Source: Rachicladosporium sp. CCFEE 5018
Lineage: Eukaryota; Ascomycota; Dothideomycetes; Cladosporiales; Cladosporiaceae
Length of the DNA stretch: 10,107 nt
Assembly: GCA_002077045.2 (NCBI GenBank)
Contig: KZ111201.1
Coordinates: 2,433-12,539 of the forward strand
Direction of reading: 5' to 3'
A program made the position numbers and the translations under genes. Below are positions 1 through 7,463 of this stretch, one piece after another (within the stretch, counting starts at the first letter, position 1; each line of letters starts with the position of its first letter). Under the pieces are notes generated by a model. The model saw only the letters and a program-made list of their open reading frames with translations. It was not told the origin of the DNA and did no database searches.

Positions 1-1563
1 TGACGAATTCTTGGAAGGTCATCTTGTGTCTGTCTGCGTAGGGCTGGAGGACGTGGACGAAGTGAGAAGCCTCGGTCTCAGGTGGCACACCCATGCCGCC
101 GGGGACGTATCGTGATAGGCCAGATTCGGGATCATAGCGAGGTGCTGACATCCATGTGTCGTGGTAGTCTTTCATCGCAGCCAGAAGCGCCTCTCGGAGG
201 AAGTCCAATGCACGAGGTTCTTGCTTGATGTGATCGTAGATGCGAAGAGCCATGTCAGTGAGGAAGGGAGGCTGAGAGCGACAAAGGTAGTACGTGCGGT
301 TGGCATTCAAGATCTTGCCGTAATGACGGATGCAGAAGCAGAAGTGCTTGACCATGTTCTCGCACAAGTCGACTTTGTCATTGATGAACAACCCAATAGT
401 CTCCATGTAGCTGTCCCAGCCGTACAGCTCATTGAAACGGCCACCGGGCACGACGAAGGGCAGTCCCTCGAAGTCAGGCTTGCCTTCAGGAGTGTCTGCA
501 ATGTGCTTCATGGCCACAGCCAGTAGACCGGGCGCATTGTTCAGATCGCGCACGTACTCGTTATCGTCGCACTTTTCATTTAGCCACTGGACATCTAGTC
601 GCATGTCTGGATGCTCCCGGGCAATGCGGGTGTAGTAGTCAAATTGCTCTGGTGCACCTTCTGGGATGTAAATTCGTGGACGAGGGTCGGCAGTCCAGTC
701 TTTGGGATCCCTCCCAACCTGTTTGATGTTCGACCCATCAATGCGACGAGTAAGGTTCGGCCAAAATGAGTCTCTAATCAGGCGGGACAGTCTGTTGACA
801 GGGTTTTCATTCAACCTCGCTTCGTCCAGCACAATCTGCTTGCGCCCAAATTGATGCGCGACGGTAAGCTCCTGCAGCAAATTACTGAGCATATACGTGC
901 CACGAATGTCGAAGGTGCGATAGCCTCCAGATGATGCTGTGCCAAGCGAAAGCGTCTTCGGACCAACGTCATCGATGGTGATCTGGACATTGTTATCGGT
1001 ATCCTCACGTGAGAGGAGCAGCTTCAGCGTATCGGCGACGTTGATGAGAAACCGGCGAGGTGCATTACCCTGCGCATCTAGACGCTGTCAGCATTTCAAT
1101 ACTTCATATGCAGTGATTGCTTGCTCGACTTACCGTGACTCCGCCGCCGGGTGGGTGGCTTGTAGCTCTCATGTGTCTCCTTCTCTCCTCTGCTCTCGAT
1201 CTGCGTGCAGCACTCTGTCAGTACTGTTGCAAATGGCTGTAGTATTCGTTTCTCGTGTTGGTGTGGGCTGCGCGGGCTTGGCGGTGTGCGTGGATATGGT
1301 CTGGTCGGACTGAGCGGATTGCTTACCGCTGAAAGTGTTCGCGTCTTCTTGGGCTTTCTAGGCGCATGACTCTTGCCATAGTAGATGGCGGGACTCGCGA
1401 ACGGGTCGAGTTCGGAACTGCGCTGCGCCTCGCTGATTCTACCAAGGTGTGGCTTGACGCCGTCTTCCTTGTTTGGTGACGTCGAGGGTGGTGCAGCTGT
1501 CTGCGGTGCGATCGCGTGACCGTTGGTGGTGTGGACGAGTAGTTCGGATTTCTGCGAGCTCAT
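1..1563 (-). CDS. Neutral (cytosolic) trehalase, GH37, 3' end cut by window edge
   Basis: Hydrolyses alpha,alpha-trehalose to two glucose molecules in the cytosol, mobilising the stress and reserve sugar. I read three exons: 1563-1327, 1200-1134 and 1077-1, giving 460 codons of a protein normally about 740 residues long. Residues 1-101 are a disordered regulatory tail with basic phospho-site motifs TRTLS (S78) and RRRS (S100). Residues 127-138 form the EF-hand-like loop: D127, D129, N131, Q133 and D138 have the same spacing as the known yeast Nth1 calcium ligands. The trehalase signature PGGRFNELYGWDSY lies at 312-325, and the catalytic barrel is continuous to the edge without a stop. The second family signature and the stop lie outside the window. 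No signal peptide is present, and with the Ca loop this separates it from acid, secreted trehalase. The ATG at 1563 opens the frame and precedes the typical DPF...YYGK segment. Symbol nth1/treB is family usage; I leave it blank because the species is unknown. Very sure of the family. Confidence 0.96.
1078..1133 (-). other. Intron 2 of neutral trehalase (56 nt)
   Basis: Donor GTAAGT (1133-1128), branch GCTGAC (1092-1087), acceptor TAG ending at 1078. Splicing joins RRRSH to DAQGN through a split Asp codon (G|AT). It is required: reading through hits a stop shortly after the donor, while the spliced frame runs uninterrupted to position 1. Confidence 0.95.
1201..1326 (-). other. Intron 1 of neutral trehalase (126 nt, in frame)
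   Basis: On the minus strand the donor is GTAAGC (1326-1321), the branch site TACTGAC lies about 20 nt before the acceptor, and the acceptor is CAG ending at 1201. The intron is exactly 42 codons and has no stop in the coding frame, so the reading frame is open with or without splicing. Splicing is inferred from the near-ideal signals. The removed stretch is also Pro/Arg-rich, and the flanking text joins well (TRTLSA then IESRGEKETHE). Confidence 0.8.
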
Positions 1564-1686
1564 GCTCTGCGGGATGGTTCCGCTGGATAAGGTACGTCTC
1601 TTTCAGTAGCTCCGGTAGCTTGGCAGGTGGTTTCCAACCGCGTCAGACGCGAAGGAGATGGTGTAGGTAGGTGAGAAGGGCCGATG

Positions 1687-1971
1687 TCAGAGTTGATGGT
1701 GTGCCCGAGCTAGAGTTTGACGGATCGGGACAGTCCTTTTCGACAGGCAGCGAGCTGAGCCGACGTTGAATGGGCCCACTCTTTCAGCTACAGTGAACAG
1801 TCGATGTCGGGTGAGGGTCCGCCTCCGTCTACAGCGCCGGTAAGGATGTACTGTTGCTGTCAGTGACTCAAAACGGAATGTCTGAGGTGAGCAGGTGATG
1901 GCTAAGACAAAGTGGAGGGGGTCAAAGAAAAGATATGCTGGAGGACTCGAGCAAGCTGAGCCTTTGTCCAT
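1687..1971 (-). other. Upstream ORF in the trehalase leader/promoter (94 codons)
   Basis: This is the only ATG-started frame I see in the 408 bases upstream of the trehalase start. It opens at 1971 and stops 123 bases before the start codon. The product is Arg/His/Ser-rich with no recognisable domain. If transcription starts upstream of 1971, this would act as an upstream ORF reducing trehalase translation. If it starts downstream, the ORF is meaningless. The transcription start cannot be seen from sequence. Confidence 0.2.
1916..1920. promoter_or_regulatory. Possible stress-response element (AGGGG/CCCCT)
   Basis: A single AGGGG pentamer lies about 350 bp upstream of the trehalase ATG. Yeast NTH1 is known to be induced through such elements by Msn2/4. 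One five-base match is expected often by chance, so this is only a position to keep in mind. Confidence 0.15.
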
Positions 1972-2504
1972 TGTAATAACAGTACAGCAGCCTCAGATCT
2001 GTCAGGCAGCGGCGCCTCGTGCTCTAGCGAACTCGCAGGCAAGAAGAACCTTTCGATGATCTGCGATAGATGCAGGCACGATGGCGGTGAGCCTGCCGAC
2101 AGAACTCTCCTATCGCTGATCCTCGAGGCGACGATGAGGTGTATCAACACCGTCTTTGTCTGGTGCATCGTGTACCTGAGTGAGCGACATATGACCGGCG
2201 TCCTTTCAGCGCTGTCCACGACGAACGCGCGTGATGGTGTTAGCCGTGAGAACGGGAACATCGAGGGCCATATGTTTGCGAAAACAGCTGTCGAAGGAAA
2301 GTAGCGTGCATCGATCGGACCGGAGTCCGCATAATCGGAATCGCTTAAATTGTGCAACAACACTCCCTTCTATGACACGCACGCCATTCGTCGGCAACTC
2401 TCGTCTACATGCAGTAGCAATGTACAAAGACACTGCGCCAAATCATCCCATTGATCAGAATATAATCGTTCGCCCGAGTGCAGCATGGTTTCGCAGGAAG
2501 TGAC

Positions 2505-2510
2505 CACGTG
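2505..2510. promoter_or_regulatory. CACGTG E-box in divergent promoter region
   Basis: Perfect palindrome CACGTG, embedded in GTGACCACGTGACCC where GTGAC occurs twice. This is the core site for fungal bHLH regulators of the Cbf1/Pho4 type. It is noncoding, unlike the other CACGTG at 5190 inside the coding sequence. Which gene it would serve is unknown. Confidence 0.3.
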
Positions 2511-2654
2511 ACCCATACATCAAAGAAGACTTGGCGCGGCATCCAACAGACCTCACTTCATGAACCCTTTCTCTCCCATCACCACATATTGCAGAATGGG
2601 CCTGCCGGTCCATCGTGCGCGGCTTGAACTCAACAATAGAATAGATCTGACTTT

Positions 2655-3059
2655 ATGGCTGCCAGTGGCATGGAAAGTTCGATGAGCCCTAGCCTAGAGG
2701 ACAATTGGCGGCTGCCGCACAGCAGTATGGGCTATCAAAGCGAATCCACTCCCTGCTTCCGCCACGTTCATGTATGTCTCCCATGCGTGAGCTCCCAACG
2801 ATCGCTATGATCTGTGGGCGTTTGTGCTGACCAAGGTTCTAGGCCACACTGCACAGAGACTGTATACCAGCGATGCCCAATCTGAGTCCAGATTCATTAG
2901 GCTTGGACAGGCAGGTGTTGAATTGCTCGGTCGAAGCCTAGACGAAATCGGATGGTATCATGTGACAGTCGTGAGTGAGGTGGCATGTGGGTGGTCCGCT
3001 TCGTCTCATACTACGTACACTCATCCACTCTTGCACTCTCCCCCCGCTTTCCCACACAG
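2655..3059 (+). other. Candidate spliced transcript of unknown nature
   Basis: Two intron-like units occur in tandem on the plus strand. The first, 2772-2842 (71 nt), has donor GTATGT, branch GCTGAC (2826-2831) and acceptor CTAG, a complete fungal intron signature. The second, 2971-3059 (89 nt), has donor GTGAGT, CTCAT branch-like sites, a strong pyrimidine tract and CAG. Joining an ATG at 2655 across the first gives a 71-residue product ending at 2941. In another frame the same junction is open from about 2692 through to the second donor (reading LAAAAQQYGLSKRIHSLL before and RLGQAGVELLGRSLDEIGWY after), but I see no ATG for it. It may be a small gene, a missing-5'-exon gene, a decayed gene or a noncoding RNA. 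I do not recognise the protein. Confidence 0.25.
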
Positions 3060-3918
3060 TCTACTCGCACGTCTCAACACACACTCGCCTTTGTTCTTTG
3101 ACCGGCCGATCGCACTGACCTGCCAGATATCGTGATCTCTTTGTTCGCTGTCTTGAGCCGGAAAGATTGGCCGATGAAGCGCTTTGGCGATTGTGCTATG
3201 CGCCCAGGGTAGACGCGACATCGACTCCAAAATGCATCTGCGCGGGAGCTCAAAGGTTGTGTGTGCACTCTGCTGAGGCTCAAGGGCCACCACAGATGGA
3301 TGTACGCCTGAATAAGCTGCGGGGCAAGTCGGCACCCAGGTCTCGGTCGCTCCTTCCTCGGATCTTTGAACTGCGCAACAGCGACCTCGCGATAAAAAGA
3401 AAGGTATCATGAGCTGCTGAATGGCGTCGATAGTATGGGCCATTGCCCTGGCCTATCTAGGCTCCTTAGGAGTGGTGTGGGCATGCTCGAGGACTGCGAC
3501 CACTGGCGTCCGCCTACTTTGCTGTAGGACTTCATTGCTGCAGTACTGCAAACCCCCACCTTGAGCCCCGCCACCACTAAGACACCGTGCACACTGGACG
3601 GACGAGTCACACTTCGCTTGCCCCACCTGCTCGTTGGATAAGTGTTTCAGATGTGGACTGCGCCACTTCCAATGGCAGACCAAACGGACAACCATTGACT
3701 TGTGACCTCATAAGTCGATTGAAGCTCTCAATACCAGCACTGCTATTGTCTTCTGGAAGCGCATTGGTCAAGCGCAGCAATTGCTTCTGAGTGCTCTGCT
3801 TCCACTCCACGACTAACACCTTTACCACGATACGAACACTTTCCACGATCACGCGCACACCTGTCGACCATCTCCCACATTCGCCAAGACTCCCACTACA
3901 GCATCCACTACCTAAACC

Positions 3919-3936
3919 ATAGTCGCTGGCGACTAT
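3919..3936. repeat. 18-bp dyad in the leader of the Cys-motif gene
   Basis: ATAGTCGC and GCGACTAT are perfect reverse complements separated by two bases, centred about 116 bases upstream of the ATG at 4044. The two-base spacer makes an RNA hairpin awkward, so a DNA-binding site for a symmetric dimer is the better reading. It sits in CT-rich sequence where such symmetry is not a by-product of composition. Confidence 0.4.
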
Positions 3937-4043
3937 CTCAACCCCAAATTACCTTCTCAGCGGCTTTGCAGGTCAAAAGCCACTTTCGCAGCCGTACCTA
4001 CATTACAACAAGCGACTTCCACAATTCTCTGAGAACCTACATA

Positions 4044-6683
4044 ATGTCTCCCCTTGACAAGATTCTTCCTAGTCACACCTTCGACGCTACTGCGACTGCT
4101 TCAGACGAGATGATCGCGAACGACCTCGTCGAGATGCGCAAGCTCGTCAGCTCCACGCCCGGATCTGATCCATGCGCCGTTCCAGGACTCCAAGGCATTC
4201 TGATCCATTCGCCTCGCATGGTCGCCATGGAAGTCAAGAAGCAGGCCGAGGCCAACAAGCAGCAACGTGAGGTTTCGACCGTCGCTGCAAAGATTGGCCG
4301 GATTGCCACGCAAACTCAGTGGAACGAGCAGCATTGGCTCTACATCGATGCTGGTGGTCTGGAGTCTGAGGAGAGAGCCTTCATGGTGGCTGCGATGCCC
4401 ATGCCCGAGAAGCTGGCCATCGCCAAGCAAGCCAAACTGGCGGAGGCTGCTGCGAAGGCTGCTGCTCGCAAAGAGAAGGCCGCCGCTGCCGCTGCTGCTC
4501 GCAAGGAGAAGGCTGAGAAGCTCAAAGCTGCCAAAGCTGCTGCTGCCGCCGCTGCTAGTCTCCCTGGCAAGGAGAACGCTCGCAAGCGTAAGGCTGAAGT
4601 GCTTACGGAGGACGCGGAGCCTGTCACCGGCAACAGAAAGAGCGCCAGAGTCAAGGCTCCGACCAAGCGTGGAGTGGAGGCTTCTCAAGTCACTCCAGCC
4701 GCTCTGAAGACTACAGCTGGCAAGGGCAAAGGCAAAGGCAAGACGACCATCACACGCCTTCGCGTCACGCCTCCTGCCCCACAGCAGACGAAGCCGAAGG
4801 TCATGCTCAAATGGACACGCGGTATCAGCCAGAAACAACTCGTTGACAGCACGAGCCCGAACAACCTGCCATCTTCACCTCCTCCAGATGTTCGCATGAG
4901 CATCGACTTCATGTTGTCTTCAGCCTCTTCAGGCGGAAGCACGAGCAACAACATCCTTCCGCCTTCAGCCGCATCAGATGGCAGCATGAGCAACGACATT
5001 GTGCAACTCGCGCTGCCACGAGATGTGAATGTCAGCACGGATCCGACTTCTGAAAGCATGGATGTCACTCTTCAGCCTTCACTTGGTGCGGAAACTCCCG
5101 CCGCTAAGCGCCGAAAGACCACAAAGAAGTCGCGTGTTGGAGCTACGTCCTCGAACACTCAACCTCCGACATCCTCTTCCTCTGGTGATCACGTGTCATC
5201 CACCCTTCCTTCTGGTACCTCCTCGGACACGGCTAAGTCCCTTCGGCATACATCCACTTCGTCTAAGTCCACTTCGGATACAAGCTACACCCCCTCTCCC
5301 AACATGCCTCGTCTAGAGAACGAAGCCGACTATACGTCGACCAAACCACGCACTCGCCAGCCTGCCCGCGCATCAAAACCTGCGCCGCTCCCCTCCGCCA
5401 CCCTCTCCGCGCCTCAGACCAGCGCAACCAACAATGGTCGTCGTGCTCATGGCCATGGCCACACCATGAAGCTGAATCGTGCCACTTCAGCCAACGCGTC
5501 GGCTGTCGACACATCTTTCTTCACATCCTCTCCTCCGTCTGCCACCACTCCCGCCAAGAAGCGTAGCTTCGATGCGATCGACAGCATCGAGGTGGGTGAC
5601 GATGACCTCCCTCTGAAGAAGGTGCAGAAGCGCGAGAGAACGCCATATACGAGCTCGGCTGAGCGCAGACGCAAGCACGCTGAGGAAGATGAGAGCAGTG
5701 GCAACGAGTCGGTCGAGGGTGAGCAGGAGTCAGACGAGGAGTACGCTGTCAACGACAGTCCGGTCCGCAAGAATACGAAGCGCACCTCATTCAACGAGAC
5801 CGTTCCTGTTGGCAAGACCCCAGCCAAGCAGCCCAAGGGCGCAAACAACAAGGTCGCAAAGAAGGCTCCCACGTACAAGCTTCCGAAAGACTACGTGGGC
5901 GTGAAGTCCGGCCACGGATACTCCTCCATACCTCCAGATAATGCCGATCTAAAGGTCGGCGAGCAATGGCGCTGCGGCAACCTGGATTGCGACTCTGGCA
6001 TGACCTGGTACGACGACGACGAGTACCGCCGCAAGTCCATCTCGAACTTCTTCGGACGCAATAAGACGGCCACCAAGCGCATCGACGACGCCGTCTGGCA
6101 TATCTTGTGCCGTAGGTGCTACCAAGACGGCTATACTCCCCACACAAAGAAGCCAGAAAGGCTCATCGAGTTGGCGCATGAGCTCACGAAACTCATCCGC
6201 CAGCAGCTGGAGCGCATCAAGTTGTGGCGTCCAGAGGCTACGTTCTCCTTCGATCTGCACAAAACCGCCAAAGACCGCATGCACAAGTGGACAACGCTGC
6301 TTGTTGCGCACGGCGACAAGGCGATTGCGCTGGAGCTCATGCCGCCAGTGACAGTGTCCAAAAGCCAGAACAAGCCCATCGTCGAGGAAATGTTTCCGTC
6401 CGAATATGCTGTGGACTTCATGACCAAGTTCGTCGATAACGGCAAGAAGGACTGCTCGTTCGACAATGTTGAGGAGATGCTGAAGTGGAGTTTGGAGCGT
6501 GTTGGCAAGAACAAGTCGCCTTGCATCACGCCCTTTGAGATTTTGCTCAATGAGGAGGTGCGTGGCGAGACCATCAATGACACTAGCAACAACTTCGAGC
6601 AGTGGGAGAATCTACAGGCTGCTAAGCAAGACGCAGCTGAGGCCGGAACGGATGTTACGAAGAAGGGCAAGAAGAAGAATTGA
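4044..6683 (+). CDS. Uncharacterised low-complexity, probably nuclear protein with C-terminal CX4C...CX2C module
   Basis: A single exon of 879 residues with no recognised function. I take the ATG at 4044 (A at -3); the frame is open further up to 3966 but only with a TTG. Layout: 1-120 a folded-looking segment; 122-171 Ala/Lys/Glu helix with two 11-residue repeats (AAARKEKA); nuclear-localisation-like clusters at 179-184 (ARKRKA) and about 352-363 (AAKRRKTTKKSR); 265-350 Ser/Pro-rich degenerate repeats; about 545-575 acidic and Glu/Ser-rich with a CDK-type site SPVR (S572); 642-694 a Cys module with C644, C649, C689 and C692 around the text FFGRNK; then a helical region to about 830 and a Lys-rich tail. 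The Cys pattern could bind zinc. I have a weak memory of FFGRNK...CR.HYQ-like text in uncharacterised fungal proteins, sometimes labelled ORP1-like; treat that as unverified. A KEN motif (176-178) adjoins the first basic cluster. Chromatin or DNA association is inference. Confidence 0.85.
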   Translation: MSPLDKILPSHTFDATATASDEMIANDLVEMRKLVSSTPGSDPCAVPGLQGILIHSPRMVAMEVKKQAEANKQQREVSTVAAKIGRIATQTQWNEQHWLYIDAGGLESEERAFMVAAMPMPEKLAIAKQAKLAEAAAKAAARKEKAAAAAAARKEKAEKLKAAKAAAAAAASLPGKENARKRKAEVLTEDAEPVTGNRKSARVKAPTKRGVEASQVTPAALKTTAGKGKGKGKTTITRLRVTPPAPQQTKPKVMLKWTRGISQKQLVDSTSPNNLPSSPPPDVRMSIDFMLSSASSGGSTSNNILPPSAASDGSMSNDIVQLALPRDVNVSTDPTSESMDVTLQPSLGAETPAAKRRKTTKKSRVGATSSNTQPPTSSSSGDHVSSTLPSGTSSDTAKSLRHTSTSSKSTSDTSYTPSPNMPRLENEADYTSTKPRTRQPARASKPAPLPSATLSAPQTSATNNGRRAHGHGHTMKLNRATSANASAVDTSFFTSSPPSATTPAKKRSFDAIDSIEVGDDDLPLKKVQKRERTPYTSSAERRRKHAEEDESSGNESVEGEQESDEEYAVNDSPVRKNTKRTSFNETVPVGKTPAKQPKGANNKVAKKAPTYKLPKDYVGVKSGHGYSSIPPDNADLKVGEQWRCGNLDCDSGMTWYDDDEYRRKSISNFFGRNKTATKRIDDAVWHILCRRCYQDGYTPHTKKPERLIELAHELTKLIRQQLERIKLWRPEATFSFDLHKTAKDRMHKWTTLLVAHGDKAIALELMPPVTVSKSQNKPIVEEMFPSEYAVDFMTKFVDNGKKDCSFDNVEEMLKWSLERVGKNKSPCITPFEILLNEEVRGETINDTSNNFEQWENLQAAKQDAAEAGTDVTKKGKKKN
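4458..4556 (+). repeat. 11-residue Ala/Lys repeats in coding sequence
   Basis: The segment GCTGCTGCTCGCAA(A/G)GAGAAGGC occurs at 4458 and again at 4491, a 33-nt spacing, followed by further Ala/Lys text ending in a run of seven Ala. Eleven-residue periodicity suits a long isolated helix or coiled coil. The repeat is near-identical in DNA, so it probably arose by recent duplication. Confidence 0.6.
4846..5045 (+). repeat. Degenerate 90-nt tandem repeat in the Ser/Pro-rich region
   Basis: GACAGCACGAGC at 4845-4856 matches GGAAGCACGAGC at 4935-4946, 90 nt later. The following text aligns codon by codon: AAC AAC, a CCA/CCT-rich Ser-Pro stretch, GAT, then ATGAGC..CGAC. The protein units read as NNLPSS..DVRMSID, then NNILPPS..DGSMSND, then a poorer third copy LPRDVNVSTD. 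The units have diverged by substitution while staying in frame. Confidence 0.6.
5231..5290 (+). repeat. 30-nt tandem repeat with compensating one-base gaps
   Basis: CTAAGTCC-CTTCGGCATACA (from 5233) aligns with CTAAGTCCACTTCGG-ATACA (from 5263). The two single-base gaps cancel, so the flanking codons are in the same frame (AKS...HTS versus SKS...DTS) while the three middle codons are read in a shifted frame. Confidence 0.55.
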
Positions 6684-7463
6684 AGGGGTTCAGAGTGTCG
6701 ATGAAGCCGATGACGGCTATGTTTCTCAAGGGATCTCGGCCATGAGCCTGAGCTATTGGACTGTGCGTTGGGAGAGCCGATAAGGGCAATACTACTGGGG
6801 TGATAGAGCTCGGCCACGGGCCTTGAGCGGGTGTGAGGGGGGGTTTGGAGAGGTTTGGGCTTATGATGGCGACTTTGCTGTACTCTAGAAAACCTCTAGA
6901 AAACATACTATACCAAAAAAAGCTACACCTAAATCCTGCACTTTCAGACCTCTCTCTCAACGTCTCGGTATACTCCTATGCTATCATAAGCATACTCAAT
7001 ATAGCGGAATCCAGACTGCTGCGACGCCGAGAGGCAACTACCTACCTGTACCAACCCTGAAGGACCAAAGTGCTGGCTTCTCTCCGACACCATGGTTTGG
7101 GAAATTGCTGTGTGGCTAGGCTGGTGGTACCATTGGAGCATGTCGAAAAGCCAAGAGAAGCACTTTCGTTGCGGCATCTAGACCCGCAAGCATTCCACCT
7201 CATCCATCGCTGACGTGTCGCGCATCTAATGTCTCCCCGCCACTTCCGGTCAGTGACGATGAGTGTACCTGGCCACGCCGTTCCCTGACTATTCAGCGTA
7301 CTGAGGATATTCTCATAGCGGAGGAAATGCCGGCACAGTTTGATCTGGGTATCGATTCATAGCATACTTCCTATCACCGTCGCTCAGTATGCAACCCCAC
7401 TGAAAAAGCCTTCTCGTTCATGCAATGCTCATTACCCTGCCACACAAACCCTATCTCTTCTCC
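6684..7463. other. Convergent intergenic region, no gene seen
   Basis: It lies between the stop of the Cys-motif gene and the stop of the RasGAP gene, and so carries both 3' untranslated regions. Frames up to about 77 codons on either strand have no recognisable content. There is no clear AATAAA. An A-rich stretch (CCAAAAAAAGC near 6914) and an 11-bp tandem duplication lie about 200 bases after the plus-strand stop. No tRNA or repeat element was found. Confidence 0.6.
6883..6904 (+). repeat. Perfect 11-bp tandem duplication
   Basis: CTCTAGAAAAC occurs twice, back to back (6883-6893 and 6894-6904), in the noncoding stretch after the plus-strand gene. No other copy was noticed nearby. It looks like a slippage product or small footprint and has no assigned role. 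Confidence 0.7.

Larger units (their letters stand above)
1564..4043. other. Divergent intergenic region between trehalase and the Cys-motif gene
   Basis: About 2.5 kb separates two genes transcribed away from each other. I find no recognisable protein domain, tRNA or transposon here. Frames of 65-150 codons occur on both strands, but most lack an ATG or have no family resemblance. It must contain both promoters and both leaders. It also holds a candidate spliced transcript (2655-3059), a CACGTG box (2505-2510), and a CT-rich stretch of roughly 370 bases without any ATG immediately before the start at 4044, which fits a fungal leader. Confidence 0.6.

Noticed and set aside
2056..2304. 82-codon plus-strand frame starting MICDRCRHDG
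   Set aside because: It has an ATG, but poor start context, no domain, and overlapping equally long frames on both strands indicate chance openness.
2341..2400. Possible mobile-element remnant in the divergent region
   Set aside because: I found no terminal repeats, target duplications or transposase-like text.
3021..3443. 140-codon minus-strand frame in the divergent region
   Set aside because: It has a real ATG but no family resemblance, no flanking intron signals that extend it, and ordinary composition; not enough to call a gene.
3966..4043. N-terminal extension of the Cys-motif protein by 26 residues
   Set aside because: The frame is open, but it would begin at TTG. A nuclear fungal gene should use the ATG at 4044, which has A at -3.
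4101..4838. Antisense 245-codon frame on the minus strand
   Set aside because: It is the shadow of the Ala/Lys/Ser-rich coding sequence; its Leu/Ser-rich composition mirrors the sense codons and no domain is seen.
6131..6817. Antisense 228-codon frame overlapping the end of the Cys-motif gene
   Set aside because: It lies mostly opposite conserved-looking coding sequence and has no recognisable content.
7109..7200. tRNA-like box A (TGGCTAGGCTGG)
   Set aside because: No GGTTCGA-type box B follows at the required distance and no acceptor stem can be paired.
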